DNA from: Arthrobacter sp. SLBN-100
GTDB lineage: Bacteria; Actinomycetota; Actinomycetes; Actinomycetales; Micrococcaceae
NCBI RefSeq assembly: GCF_006715305.1
Contig: NZ_VFMY01000001.1
Location: 496,001-560,000, forward strand
DNA: 64,000 bases
Direction: 5' to 3'
The notes below the pieces were generated by a model that was not told where the DNA came from, did no database searches, and saw nothing but the letters and a program-made list of their open reading frames with translations. Shown here piece by piece: positions 30,981 to 43,102 of the stretch (position 1 is its first letter; the number at the start of each line of letters is the position of its first letter). The position numbers and the translations under genes are program-made.

Positions 30981-33527
30981 TCAGAGCCGGTTGACGTCTG
31001 TCACGCGGACCACAGCGGTGCCGGATTCGTTCGACGCGTCCAGGTCCACTTCAGCGGAAATGCCCCAGTCGTGGTTGCCGGCGGGGTCGTCAAAAATCTG
31101 CCGGACCTTCCAGACGCCAGGTTCCTCCGTGATGATGAGCAGCCCGGGGCCGCGGGCGTCCGGGCCGGTGCCGATATCGTTGTGCTCGTCGAAGTAGTCG
31201 TCCAGCACGTCCTCCCAGCGCCCGGCGTCCCAGCCGGCGGCGCCGTCCAGTTCGCCCAGGGCCTCGGCGTCCTCGTCCGCGAACAGCTCCACCCGGCGGA
31301 ACATCTCGTTGCGCACCATGACGCGGAAGGCGCGGATGTTGGACGTGAGCGCCGGCGGGGGAGGCGGCGGTGCGTCGTGCGGGGTGGGCGCCGCGCCCGA
31401 CGTCAGTTCCTCCCACTCGTCCAGCAGGCTGGAGTCAACCTGCCGGACCAGCTCGCCGAGCCAGGCATTGAGATCTTCCAGGTCCTCCCGCAGCATGTCC
31501 TGCGGCACCGTCTGCCGCAGCGCCTTGAAGGCATCGGCGAGGTACCGCAGCACAATGCCCTCCGAGCGGGCCAGCCCGTAGAACTGCACGAATTCGCCAA
31601 AGTTCATGGCACGTTCGTACATGTCCCGCACCACGGACTTGGGAGCCAGCTCGAAGTCACCCACCCACGGGGCCGCCTTGCGGTACACCTCAAACGCCTC
31701 GCCCAGGATTTCGGCCAGCGGCTGCGGGTACGTCACCTCGTCCAGCATGGCCATCCGCTGGTCGTACTCAATGCCGTCGGCCTTCATTGCCGCTATGGCC
31801 TCGCCGCGGGCTTTCTTTTGCTGCGCAGAAAGGATCTGGCGCGGCTTTTCGAGCGTTGCCTCGATCACGGACACCACGTCCAGGGCGTACGACGGCGACT
31901 CCGGATCAAGGAGCTCCAGCGCGGCGAGTGCGAAGGGGGAGAGCGGCTGGTTCAGGGCGAAGTTGGGCTGCAGATGCACGGTGAGGCGGACGGTGCGGCC
32001 GTCCGGTCCCTGCTGCGCGGGAGGGATCCGCTCCACCACTTCGGCGGCCAGCAGTTCACGGTAGATCCCCAGCGCCTTCTTCATCAGCTTCAGCTGGGAG
32101 GACCGGGACTCATGGTTTTCCGTCAGCAGCCGGCGCGCGGCCGCAAAAGGATCGCCGGGCCGTTCCATGAGGTTCATGAGCATGGCATGCGTCACCGTGA
32201 AGCTGGAATTCAACGGCTCCGGCACGGATTCAACCAGCCGCTTGAACGTCGGCTCGCCCCAGGACACAAAACCCTCCGGCGGCTTCTTTTTCACCACCTG
32301 CCGCAGCTTCCGCTGGTCGTCCCCGAACTTGGCGGTGGCCTTGGCCATCGCCTTCACGTTCTCGATGACATGTTCTGGAGCCTGCACCACCACGGTGCCC
32401 GCAGTGTCGTAGCCCGCCCGCCCGGCCCGGCCGGCAATCTGGTGGAACTCACGCGGGTTCAGCAGCCGGGTGCGTACGCCGTCGTATTTGCTCAAGGCGG
32501 TCAGGAGCACCGTGCGGATGGGCACGTTGATGCCCACCCCCAAGGTGTCCGTGCCGCAGATGACTTTGAGCAGCCCGGCCTGGGCCAGCTGTTCCACAAG
32601 GCGGCGGTACTTCGGCAGCATCCCGGCGTGGTGCACCCCGATGCCGTGCCGCACCAGCCGGTTGAGGGTTTTGCCGAAGCCGGCGGCGAAACGGAAGTTG
32701 GCGATCAGCTCCGCGATTTTGTCCTTCTCCTCGCGGGTGCACACGTTGATGCTCATCAGCGTCTGGGCGCGGTCGATCGCCTCGATCTGACTGAAGTGCA
32801 CCACGTAGACCGGCACCTGCCTGGTGGACAGCAGCTCCTCCAGCGTCTCGTGGACGGGAGTCTCGTGGTAGTAGTAGTGCAGCGGGATGGGCCGTTCCGC
32901 CGAGCTCACTGTGGTGGTGGGAAGCCCGGTCAGGTCCGTCAGGCCCTTTTCGAACCTGCTCACGTCACCCAGCGTGGCGGACATCAGGAGGAACTGTGCC
33001 TGGGGGAGCTCCAGCAGGGGTACCTGCCAGGCCCAACCGCGCTGCGGGTCCGAGTAGAAGTGGAACTCGTCCATGATCACGGATCCCAGGTCCGCGGCGG
33101 CCCCTTCCCGAAGGGCGATGTTGGCAAGGATTTCGGCCGTGCAGCAGATGATGGGTGCGTCCTGGTTGACGCCTGAATCACCCGTAATCATCCCTACGTT
33201 CCCGGCCCCGAAAATCTCGCAGAGCGCAAAGAACTTTTCCGAGACCAGCGCCTTGATGGGGGCGGTGTAATAGCTGCGCCGGCCCTGGGCCATCGCCTGG
33301 AAGTGCGCGGCGATGGCCACCAGCGACTTTCCGGAGCCCGTCGGGGTTGCAAGGATCACGTTGGCGCCGGTTGCCAGCTCCATGATCGCCTCGTCCTGGG
33401 CGGGGTACAGGTCCAGGCCGCGGCTTTCCGTCCATTCGAGGAACCGGGAGTAAAGGGCGTCAGGATCGACGACGGACGCGGGCAGGTCCCGGGCGGAGAC
33501 ATCGGGCAGCTGGTCAACGAGTTTCAT
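30981..33527 (-). CDS. Ski2-like DEAD/DEAH-box helicase with DUF3516 C-terminal region, 848 aa
   Basis: The helicase core has motif I ATPTGSGKSL, motif II MDEFH (an unusual DEFH box, context VIMDEFHFYSD), SAT in motif III, and the C-terminal motifs GTDTLGVGINVPIRTVL and HQIAGRAGRAGYDTAGTV. The Ski2/Mtr4-type layout and a C-terminal half of about 350 residues without known motifs match actinobacterial proteins labelled DUF3516. A Pro run (APPPPPPAL) separates a last domain of about 110 residues. The role is not established; RNA processing or decay is an inference from Ski2-like relatives. On the minus strand TAAGCT lies eight bases before the ATG at 33527, so any leader is very short. Confidence 0.9.
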   Translation of the reverse strand: MKLVDQLPDVSARDLPASVVDPDALYSRFLEWTESRGLDLYPAQDEAIMELATGANVILATPTGSGKSLVAIAAHFQAMAQGRRSYYTAPIKALVSEKFFALCEIFGAGNVGMITGDSGVNQDAPIICCTAEILANIALREGAAADLGSVIMDEFHFYSDPQRGWAWQVPLLELPQAQFLLMSATLGDVSRFEKGLTDLTGLPTTTVSSAERPIPLHYYYHETPVHETLEELLSTRQVPVYVVHFSQIEAIDRAQTLMSINVCTREEKDKIAELIANFRFAAGFGKTLNRLVRHGIGVHHAGMLPKYRRLVEQLAQAGLLKVICGTDTLGVGINVPIRTVLLTALSKYDGVRTRLLNPREFHQIAGRAGRAGYDTAGTVVVQAPEHVIENVKAMAKATAKFGDDQRKLRQVVKKKPPEGFVSWGEPTFKRLVESVPEPLNSSFTVTHAMLMNLMERPGDPFAAARRLLTENHESRSSQLKLMKKALGIYRELLAAEVVERIPPAQQGPDGRTVRLTVHLQPNFALNQPLSPFALAALELLDPESPSYALDVVSVIEATLEKPRQILSAQQKKARGEAIAAMKADGIEYDQRMAMLDEVTYPQPLAEILGEAFEVYRKAAPWVGDFELAPKSVVRDMYERAMNFGEFVQFYGLARSEGIVLRYLADAFKALRQTVPQDMLREDLEDLNAWLGELVRQVDSSLLDEWEELTSGAAPTPHDAPPPPPPALTSNIRAFRVMVRNEMFRRVELFADEDAEALGELDGAAGWDAGRWEDVLDDYFDEHNDIGTGPDARGPGLLIITEEPGVWKVRQIFDDPAGNHDWGISAEVDLDASNESGTAVVRVTDVNRL

Positions 33528-33620
33528 TGTTTTCCAGCTTAGTGCCGGACGCCCCCGGAATTTAGCGAGCCGCAGGATAGGCTTCGGCGGTACCTGCGGC
33601 ACAAGAAGGTGGAGAAAAGT

Positions 33621-34397
33621 ATGAAATGGGATCCGGCAAAGTACGTTCAGTTCGGCGATTACCGGGACCGCCCATTCTTCGACCTCACCGGAAGGGTCCA
33701 CGCTGACCGGCCGGTGCAGGTGGTGGACCTGGGGTGCGGTCCTGGAAATCTCACCGCAACGCTGGCTGAGCGCTGGCCGGGGGCCGACGTCGTGGGCCTG
33801 GATTCCTCGGCCGAGATGCTTGGCAAGGCGGCGGCCATTGCGGACGGAACACCGTCCCTGCGCTTTGAACTGATAGATATCGCCGACTGGATGCCCTCCG
33901 CTGATGCGGATGTCGTGGTGAGCAACGCCGCACTGCAGTGGGTGCCCGGCCACCAGGACATGATGCGGAAGTGGCTGGCCGCCCTTCGTCCCGGCTCGTG
34001 GTTTGCCATGCAGGTTCCCGGAAACTTCAATGCCCCGTCCCACGCACTGATGCGCGGGCTGGCCGGATCATCCCGCTGGGAGCCGAAGCTGCGCGGAGTG
34101 CTGCGGGGCGGGGAGTCCGTGGGCGAGCCCGGGGAGTACCTTCGGATCCTGCTCGACGCCGGGTTCAGGGCCGATGCGTGGGAGACCAGCTATCAGCAGG
34201 TGTTGTCCGGCGCGGACCCGGTGCTGGAGTGGGTGCGGGGCACCGCGCTTCGCCCGGTCCTGGCAGTCCTGTCCCCGGAAGACGGCGCAGCATTTGAGGC
34301 TGAATATGCCGCAGCGCTCCGGGACGCCTATCCGCCAACCGTTCACGGCACCGTGTTTCCTTTCCGCAGAATCTTTGCTGTAGGGCGCAAGGGATAG
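33621..34397 (+). CDS. Trans-aconitate 2-methyltransferase-like SAM-dependent methyltransferase, 258 aa
   Basis: The protein begins MKWDPAKYVQFGDYRDRPFFDL, the signature of Tam-type methyltransferases, and has the SAM-binding glycine motif VVDLGCGPGNLTATLAERWPGADVVGLDSS and ADVVVSNAALQWV. Tam methylates trans-aconitate, a side product that inhibits aconitase; family members are fairly uniform in this, but activity is not proven here. I use the ATG at 33621 because GGTGGAG is seven bases before it; the GTG at 33609 is part of that site. It diverges from the helicase with about 90 bases between. Confidence 0.88.
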   Translation: MKWDPAKYVQFGDYRDRPFFDLTGRVHADRPVQVVDLGCGPGNLTATLAERWPGADVVGLDSSAEMLGKAAAIADGTPSLRFELIDIADWMPSADADVVVSNAALQWVPGHQDMMRKWLAALRPGSWFAMQVPGNFNAPSHALMRGLAGSSRWEPKLRGVLRGGESVGEPGEYLRILLDAGFRADAWETSYQQVLSGADPVLEWVRGTALRPVLAVLSPEDGAAFEAEYAAALRDAYPPTVHGTVFPFRRIFAVGRKG

Positions 34398-34547
34398 GGG
34401 GCGCAAGTCCGTTCGTTGGACGTTCTCTACTAGGCCGTCACGTCGTATGACAGCAAAAGATAGTGATCTGCCTTACAATGGCGGAGTTGGCCGGTTGGGG
34501 GGCCGCCATCAGCCGCCCCAGCTGGCGTCCCCAACCGCAGTGGAGGT

Positions 34548-36380
34548 ATGGTGCTGATCGCTCTGATGAGGCGGCTGCTGGAGGGTCATAAAGCCCGGAT
34601 TGCCGCCATCGTTCTGCTGCAACTGGTCCAGGCCGCGGCCAACCTCCTGCTGCCCACGGTTAATGCAGCGATTGTCGACGACGGCATCGTGGCAGGCAAC
34701 ACCGCAGTCATCTCGCGCCTGGGCGTGGTGATGGGGCTGATTGCCGTCCTGCAGGCGGCGGCAGCCATAGCAGCCGGCTATCTTGCCGCCGTGGTCGCCA
34801 TGAAGATCGGGCAACAGCTCCGCGGTGAAATTTTTGCCAAAATCCAGTCGCTGTCTTCCCAGGATGTTGCCGTCTTCGGGACCCAGAGCCTGACCACCCG
34901 GGCCACCAACGATACCCAGCAGATCCAGTCCTTCGCCGTGCTGGTGTTCACCATGCTGGTGGCCGGTCCGGCCATGGGCGTGGGTGGGGTGGTCCTGGCC
35001 CTGCAGCAGGACGTGGCGCTGTCGTCCGTGGTGATCGCCATCGTGCCCGTGCTCCTGCTGATCATGTACCTCATTGTCCGGCGGCTGATTCCGCTTTACC
35101 GCGAAGGCCAGGAACTGCTGGACCGCGCAGGCGGCATCCTCAGGGAGCAGATCATCGGCGCCACCGTGATCCGTTCCTTTGTGCGCCAAAACCATGAAGT
35201 CCGCCGTTTTGGCCAGGTCAACAGCAGCCTCACCGCCAACAACCTCCAGTCCGCGCTACTGGTTGCCGGCATGCTCCCGCTGGTCATGCTCGTGGTCAAC
35301 ATCTCCTCGGTGGCCGTGGTGTGGTTCGGCGGGCACCGGGTCCAGACCGGCGTGATGAACATCGGTGCCCTGACGGCCTTCATCGCTTACATCCTGCAGA
35401 TCCTGCTCGCCATCATGATGTCCATGTACGTCCTCATGACTGCGCCCCGCGCATCCGTCAGCGCCGAGCGGATCGGGGCCGTCCTGGACACCGAGCCATC
35501 CGTGCGTCAACCGCAGAACCCCCGGTTCCTGTTCCTGGAGCCCCTGCAGCCTCTTCCCCCGGCTGCGGATCCGCTGCAGCGCGTCCCGCTGCAGGATGCC
35601 GCCGTCGGGAACGGCCAGCGGCCGCAGCGGGCGGTGCCCGCGACGCTCGAGTTCAGCCAGGTCTCCTTCTCCTATCCGGGTGCGGAGGTGCCGGTCCTCG
35701 CCGACATCAGCTTTACCGCAGTTCCGGGCACCATGACAGCCATCGTGGGCTCTACCGGCAGCGGAAAATCAACCCTCCTCAACCTCATTCCGCGCTTCCT
35801 GGATTCCACGGCTGGGCACGTCAGCCTGGGCGGGGTGGACATCAAGGGCGTGTCCCTGGACAGCCTCCGGGCATCCATGGCGATCGTTCCGCAGCGGTCG
35901 CACCTCTTCACCGGCACTATCGGGGACAACCTCCGGATGGCAAAACCTGACGCAACGGATGGGGAACTTTGGGAGGTTCTTGAGACCGCCCAGACCATGC
36001 GCTTTATGCGGGACCTGCCGCTGGGGCTAGCAACCCCGCTGGGCCAGGGCGGCACAAACCTTTCCGGCGGCCAGAGGCAGCGCCTCTGCATTGCCCGTGC
36101 GCTGCTGCGCAAGGCGCCGCTGTACCTCTTTGACGACAGCTTTTCGGCACTGGACTACGATACCGATACCCGGCTGCGGCAGGCCCTCCAGGCAACGCTG
36201 GCAGCGGCCACGGTGATTATGGTGGCGGAAAGGATCTCCGCAGTTGTTGGCGCCGGGCTGATCCTGGTGCTCGACGGCGGGCGGCTGGTAGCGCAGGGAA
36301 CGCACCAGGAGTTGCTTGAGACGTCCGCCACCTACCGTGAAATAGCCGAATCGCAGCTGGCCCTGGACGGCAGCCGGTGA
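34548..36380 (+). CDS. ABC exporter subunit 1, degenerate ATPase site (heterodimer half), 610 aa
   Basis: An N-terminal six-helix membrane domain (about residues 10-300) is followed by a nucleotide-binding domain with Walker A GSTGSGKST near residue 399 and signature LSGGQ. The Walker B reads LFDDSFSALD, with Asp where the catalytic Glu should be, and the H-loop reads VAERIS with Glu in place of His near residue 560. These are the changes of the non-catalytic half of heterodimeric exporters. A region with several Pro and Gln residues lies between the domains. GGAGG is only one base before the ATG, so GTG at 34551 is an alternative start. It overlaps the second subunit by four bases. The substrate is unknown; drugs or lipids are usual. 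Confidence 0.92.
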   Translation: MVLIALMRRLLEGHKARIAAIVLLQLVQAAANLLLPTVNAAIVDDGIVAGNTAVISRLGVVMGLIAVLQAAAAIAAGYLAAVVAMKIGQQLRGEIFAKIQSLSSQDVAVFGTQSLTTRATNDTQQIQSFAVLVFTMLVAGPAMGVGGVVLALQQDVALSSVVIAIVPVLLLIMYLIVRRLIPLYREGQELLDRAGGILREQIIGATVIRSFVRQNHEVRRFGQVNSSLTANNLQSALLVAGMLPLVMLVVNISSVAVVWFGGHRVQTGVMNIGALTAFIAYILQILLAIMMSMYVLMTAPRASVSAERIGAVLDTEPSVRQPQNPRFLFLEPLQPLPPAADPLQRVPLQDAAVGNGQRPQRAVPATLEFSQVSFSYPGAEVPVLADISFTAVPGTMTAIVGSTGSGKSTLLNLIPRFLDSTAGHVSLGGVDIKGVSLDSLRASMAIVPQRSHLFTGTIGDNLRMAKPDATDGELWEVLETAQTMRFMRDLPLGLATPLGQGGTNLSGGQRQRLCIARALLRKAPLYLFDDSFSALDYDTDTRLRQALQATLAAATVIMVAERISAVVGAGLILVLDGGRLVAQGTHQELLETSATYREIAESQLALDGSR

Positions 36381-38188
36381 CCGTTGCAGCCGCCGCCGGG
36401 ACGGCGACAGCGTTCTGGCCCACCGCCCGCCGTCTCCTTGGACTGCTCCGGCCCTTCCGGCGGCAGATGCTGGGCGCCGTTGCCGCCACCTGCGCGTTCG
36501 CGGGCCTCAATGTCGCGGCGCCGAAGTACCTGGGCGACGCCACCGACGTCGTGGTGGACGGCGTCCTCCGCGGGAACCTGGACGAGCACGCGCTGGGATT
36601 AATCCTGGGAGCAGTGGCGCTCATGTATATCGGCACCTCCCTGCTCAACTGGATCCAGGGGTCACTCGCCGCCCACTCGGTCCAGGGCCTGATGTACGGA
36701 CTTCGCGGGTCGGTGGAGGAAAAGCTGCACCGGCTGCCGGTGACCTACTTCCGGGAACGGTCCCGGGGCGACGTCCTGAGCCGTGCCACGAACGACATCG
36801 ACAACATCACCCAGGCCTTGAACCAGCTCCTGACACAACTCATCATGTCCGTGCTGATGCTCTCCGGCTCGCTGGCCATGATGCTGTGGATCTCGCCCTT
36901 GCTGGCTGCCATTGCGATCGCGACGGTCCCGCTGTCCACCTTGATCACCGTGCAGGTGGCGCGGAAATCCCAGGCACAGTTCGACAGTCAGTGGACCGAA
37001 ACAGGTGAATTGAACGCGCACGTGGAGGAGTTCGTCACCGGCCACGAGGTCATCAAGGCCTTCGGACGGCAGGCGCAGGCAGCAGAAGTCTTTGCCCGGA
37101 GCAACGAGCGCCTGGCGCGCGCGGCCACCAAAGCGCAGTACACGGCGGGCGTTGTGCAGCCGCTGATGGTCCTGATGTCCAACCTCAGTTACATCGCCGT
37201 GGCGGTGGTGGGTGCCCTCCAGGTGATCGCCGGCGCCATGACCATCGGGGGAATCCAGGCTTTTATCCAGTTCAGCAGGCTTTTCACCCAGCCTGTGGGC
37301 CAGATCGGCGGCATGCTCAACCTCATGCAGTCCTGCGAGGCCTCGGCGGCCCGCGTCTTCGCCTTGCTCGATACGCAGGAGGAGCCGCCCGACGAGCCGG
37401 CAGCGGATGCTGTTGTCCAGGGGCGCGGACGCATTGAATTCCATGACGTGACGTTCGGTTATAACGATGCCGCGCCGGCGGTGCGCAACCTCTCCTTTAC
37501 GGTGGAACCGGGCCGGACGGTGGCGATCGTGGGGCATACAGGGGCCGGCAAGAGCACTGTGATCAACCTCCTGCTGCGCTTTTGCGAGCCGGATACGGGG
37601 CGGATTACCATCGACACCGCGGATATCGCGGCCTTTCCCCGGGACCTCCTGCGGGCACAGTTCGGTGTGGTGCTGCAGGACGCATGGCTCTTCGCAGGCA
37701 CTATCCGCGAAAACATCGCCTATGGAAGCCCGGGAGCCGCCGAGGCGGAGATCCTGGCCGCAGCCGAGGCCAGCTACGTGGACCGCTTTGTGAGGTCTCT
37801 GCCGAATGGTTATGACACAGTGCTGGAGAACGGGGGTGACGGGCTAAGCCAGGGCCAGCGGCAGTTGATCACCATTGCCCGGGCGCAGTTGGCAGCCCGG
37901 GCCGTACAGATCCTCGACGAGGCAACAAGTTCAGTGGATTCAAGGACGGAGCTGTTGATCCGTCAGGCCATGCAGCGGCTGCGCCGGGGCCGGACCAGCT
38001 TTGTTATTGCCCACCGTTTGTCCACAGTGCGCGACGCTGATCTAATCTTGGTCATGGACCACGGACGCATTGTCGAGCAGGGCACCCACCAGGACCTCCT
38101 TGCTGCGAACAGCTATTACACGCGCCTCTACAACGCCCAGTTCTCGCTGCAGGCGGAGCGCAGCGGCGTGCTTGAGGCCGGCATTTGA
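36377..38188 (+). CDS. ABC exporter subunit 2, catalytic ATPase site (heterodimer half), 603 aa
   Basis: The membrane domain (about residues 30-320) precedes a nucleotide-binding domain with Walker A GHTGAGKST near residue 387, canonical Walker B ILDEATSSVDS with the catalytic Glu, and a canonical H-loop IAHRLSTV. The signature motif is changed to LSQGQ (near residue 490), which is expected in the partner that completes the degenerate site of subunit 1. GTGA overlap with the upstream gene and TTGA overlap with the GntR gene show a three-gene operon. The two subunits should assemble as one transporter in the cytoplasmic membrane. Confidence 0.93.
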   Translation: MTVAAAAGTATAFWPTARRLLGLLRPFRRQMLGAVAATCAFAGLNVAAPKYLGDATDVVVDGVLRGNLDEHALGLILGAVALMYIGTSLLNWIQGSLAAHSVQGLMYGLRGSVEEKLHRLPVTYFRERSRGDVLSRATNDIDNITQALNQLLTQLIMSVLMLSGSLAMMLWISPLLAAIAIATVPLSTLITVQVARKSQAQFDSQWTETGELNAHVEEFVTGHEVIKAFGRQAQAAEVFARSNERLARAATKAQYTAGVVQPLMVLMSNLSYIAVAVVGALQVIAGAMTIGGIQAFIQFSRLFTQPVGQIGGMLNLMQSCEASAARVFALLDTQEEPPDEPAADAVVQGRGRIEFHDVTFGYNDAAPAVRNLSFTVEPGRTVAIVGHTGAGKSTVINLLLRFCEPDTGRITIDTADIAAFPRDLLRAQFGVVLQDAWLFAGTIRENIAYGSPGAAEAEILAAAEASYVDRFVRSLPNGYDTVLENGGDGLSQGQRQLITIARAQLAARAVQILDEATSSVDSRTELLIRQAMQRLRRGRTSFVIAHRLSTVRDADLILVMDHGRIVEQGTHQDLLAANSYYTRLYNAQFSLQAERSGVLEAGI

Positions 38189-38565
38189 AAACGGCGGCCG
38201 ACTTCCCGGGGGCCTGGAAGCCCAATTCAGCCAGTTCGGTCCCGCTGTTCGAGCAGTTGCGGCTCCAGGTGATCCATTGGGCCGACGCCGGAAAGCTGCC
38301 GCCGGGAACCCGGCTGCCCGCCGTGCGGTCCCTGGCGGAACGGCTGGACGTCGCACCCCATACCGTGGCCAGGGCCTACAAGGAGCTCGAGGCCGCCGGC
38401 GTCGTGGCCACCCGGGGGAGGAACGGCACCTTCGTCTGCGCCCGCGATGAGCGCCTGGGCGGGCTGTCCGCTGCCGCCGCAGAGTACGCGGCGGCCGCCA
38501 AGGCCCAAGGCGCATCGTTCGCCGAGGCGGTGCAGCTGCTGGCCGCAGCCTACGACGGCTCCTGA
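38185..38565 (+). CDS. GntR-family regulator, short YtrA-like type, 126 aa
   Basis: An N-terminal winged helix of GntR type is clear: LFEQLRLQVIHWADAGKLPPGTRLPAVRSLAERLDVAPHTVARAYKELEAAGVV in outline, ending in RGRNGTFV. The C-terminal part is only about 40 residues, as in the YtrA subfamily, which commonly control an adjacent ABC transporter. The start is a TTG inside the TTTGA that ends the second ABC gene, so it is coupled to the exporter and probably represses its operon in response to a ligand. The operator would be near 34450-34540, upstream of the first ABC gene. Confidence 0.9.
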   Translation: MKTAADFPGAWKPNSASSVPLFEQLRLQVIHWADAGKLPPGTRLPAVRSLAERLDVAPHTVARAYKELEAAGVVATRGRNGTFVCARDERLGGLSAAAAEYAAAAKAQGASFAEAVQLLAAAYDGS

Positions 38566-38583
38566 GAGCTGCCGCGTGGGTGT

Positions 38584-38599
38584 TCGAAGAAGTTTTCGA
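38584..38599. promoter_or_regulatory. Candidate LexA (SOS) box upstream of uvrA
   Basis: TCGAAGAAGTTTTCGA matches the actinobacterial LexA consensus TCGAACNNNNGTTCGA at ten of twelve fixed positions and ends two bases before the -10 box of uvrA. Confidence 0.45.
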
Positions 38600-38600
38600 T

Positions 38601-38606
38601 TAGCAT
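38601..38606 (+). promoter_or_regulatory. -10 box for leaderless uvrA transcript
   Basis: TAGCAT is followed by six bases and then the GTG at 38613. Confidence 0.5.
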
Positions 38607-38612
38607 TAGTGG

Positions 38613-41537
<2,925 letters not shown>

Positions 41538-41615
41538 ATCGCCAGCCATCCCCGAAGTATTCCGTAGCGGGAATGCGAGTTTCAGGCATGAGTGCTGTCG
41601 TGAGAAACTAACCCG

Positions 41616-42332
41616 GTGACTCAAACAACAGTGCCCGTGATCTTTGACCTGGACGGCACTCTTGTCGATCCGGCCGGTGGGATAACAGATGGAATTGCTG
41701 CCGCCCTTCAGGGGGTGGGGCTTCCGGTTCCCGGCCAGGATCTGCTCGAAGCGATGATCGGCCCGAAGTTGAGCGACTCCCTGCTGAACGTGGCCCAGGT
41801 TCCGGCCGAGCTCCTGGACGAGGTGATCCGCCGCTACCGCGAGTACTACGTGGCCACCGGGATCAGCCGGAGCCGGGTTTATCCGGGCGTCCGTGAGCTT
41901 CTGGATTCTTTTGCGGCCGCAGGCCGGCCGATTGCCGTGGCCACGCAGAAACCGCAGGGGTTGGCCCGGACGGTCCTCGCACACCACGGAATCGACGGGC
42001 TGTTCCAGGGGATCCACGGCTCGGCAGATGACGAGTCCGCCGTGGCGGGGGTCCCGGTCGGGAAGACGGAGGTTATCGCTGCCGCGCTGAAGGACCTGGG
42101 CACCCAACACGCGTTGATGGTTGGAGACCGCGCGCAGGACGTCGCCGGTGCCATTGCCAATGGCCTGGACTGCATTGGGATCGCCTGGGGATTTGCCCCC
42201 AACGGGGAACTGGAGAATGCCGGAGCCGTGGCCGTGGTGGAGACCGCGGAAGAGCTGGTGACCGCCATCGGCCGCCTTGAATCCATCCACACCGCCGCCA
42301 TGAGCGAGGTGACCAACGATGGCACTGTTTGA
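41616..42332 (+). CDS. HAD-family hydrolase, phosphoglycolate-phosphatase-like, 238 aa
   Basis: Motif I is FDLDGTLVDPAGGI with the DxD nucleophile pair, motif II is in ATQKPQGL, and the late acidic motif is MVGDRAQDVAGAIANG. The cap region of about 90 residues between motifs I and II places it in the Gph/PGP subgroup, which dephosphorylates small phosphomonoesters. The true substrate is unknown. GAAACT lies six bases before the GTG, a weak version of the leaderless layout. It overlaps the acyltransferase gene by 14 bases. Confidence 0.88.
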   Translation: MTQTTVPVIFDLDGTLVDPAGGITDGIAAALQGVGLPVPGQDLLEAMIGPKLSDSLLNVAQVPAELLDEVIRRYREYYVATGISRSRVYPGVRELLDSFAAAGRPIAVATQKPQGLARTVLAHHGIDGLFQGIHGSADDESAVAGVPVGKTEVIAAALKDLGTQHALMVGDRAQDVAGAIANGLDCIGIAWGFAPNGELENAGAVAVVETAEELVTAIGRLESIHTAAMSEVTNDGTV

Positions 42333-42987
42333 CGCTGTCCGCTGGACCACGCGGAGCCTGATTTCCGGCACCTGCAGGCCCACCGTCGTCGGCCTGGAAA
42401 ATGTTCCCGACGACGGCCCGTTCATCGTGGCGCCCAACCACCTCTCGTTTTTTGACAGTGTCATCGTCCAGGCGCTGATGCCCCGCCCGGTCGCGTTCTT
42501 TGCGAAGGCCGAGTACTTCACCACCGGCGGCGCCAAGGGCAAGGTCATGAAGGCCTTCTTTGAATCCGTAGGCTCCATTCCCGTGGAACGCGGTGAGCAG
42601 GCCGCCAGTGTGCAGGCACTCAAAACGCTCCTGGACATCCTGGAGTCCGGCAAGGGGATAGGTATTTACCCGGAGGGCACCCGGTCCAGGGACGGGATTC
42701 TCTACCGCGGACGCACCGGTGTTGGTTGGCTGGCGCTGACCACTGGCGCCCCCGTGATCCCCGTGGGCCTGATCGGGACCGAAAACCTTCAGCGCGCGGG
42801 TGAAAGCGGGGTCCGGCCGCAGCACTTCACCATGAAGGTGGGGGAGCCGCTGTACTTCGACAAGACGGGCCCGGACCATTCGCTGCCCGCCCGCAGGGAA
42901 GTCACGGACCGTGTCATGGACGCGATCGCCGAACTCAGCGGCCAGGAACGCTCCGCCAGCTACAACCAGAGCAAAACCATCGAGTAG
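42319..42987 (+). CDS. 1-acyl-sn-glycerol-3-phosphate acyltransferase (PlsC-like), 222 aa
   Basis: The acyltransferase motifs are present: NHLSFFD (the catalytic HxxxxD, about residues 40-46), GSIPVERGE, the binding motif YPEGTRSRDG, and VIPVGLIGT. These proteins acylate lysophosphatidic acid during phospholipid synthesis, on the inner face of the membrane. Its start is inside the end of the HAD gene, so the pair is translated together; whether the HAD enzyme acts in lipid metabolism is not known. GAGGTG lies eight bases before the ATG. Confidence 0.9.
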   Translation: MALFDAVRWTTRSLISGTCRPTVVGLENVPDDGPFIVAPNHLSFFDSVIVQALMPRPVAFFAKAEYFTTGGAKGKVMKAFFESVGSIPVERGEQAASVQALKTLLDILESGKGIGIYPEGTRSRDGILYRGRTGVGWLALTTGAPVIPVGLIGTENLQRAGESGVRPQHFTMKVGEPLYFDKTGPDHSLPARREVTDRVMDAIAELSGQERSASYNQSKTIE

Positions 42988-43090
42988 CGGGACAGCGGAA
43001 ATGCCGGCCTGGTCCTGCCTGGCACAGCCTCGCGGCCGCTGACTGGCACATCTCCCAGGCCTGCCGGCCATTGCACCCTGCGGGCCTCAG

Positions 43091-43096
43091 TAGAAT
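43091..43096 (+). promoter_or_regulatory. -10 box for leaderless uvrC transcript
   Basis: TAGAAT is followed by six bases and then the GTG at 43103. Confidence 0.55.
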
Positions 43097-43102
43097 GGAT
43101 AG

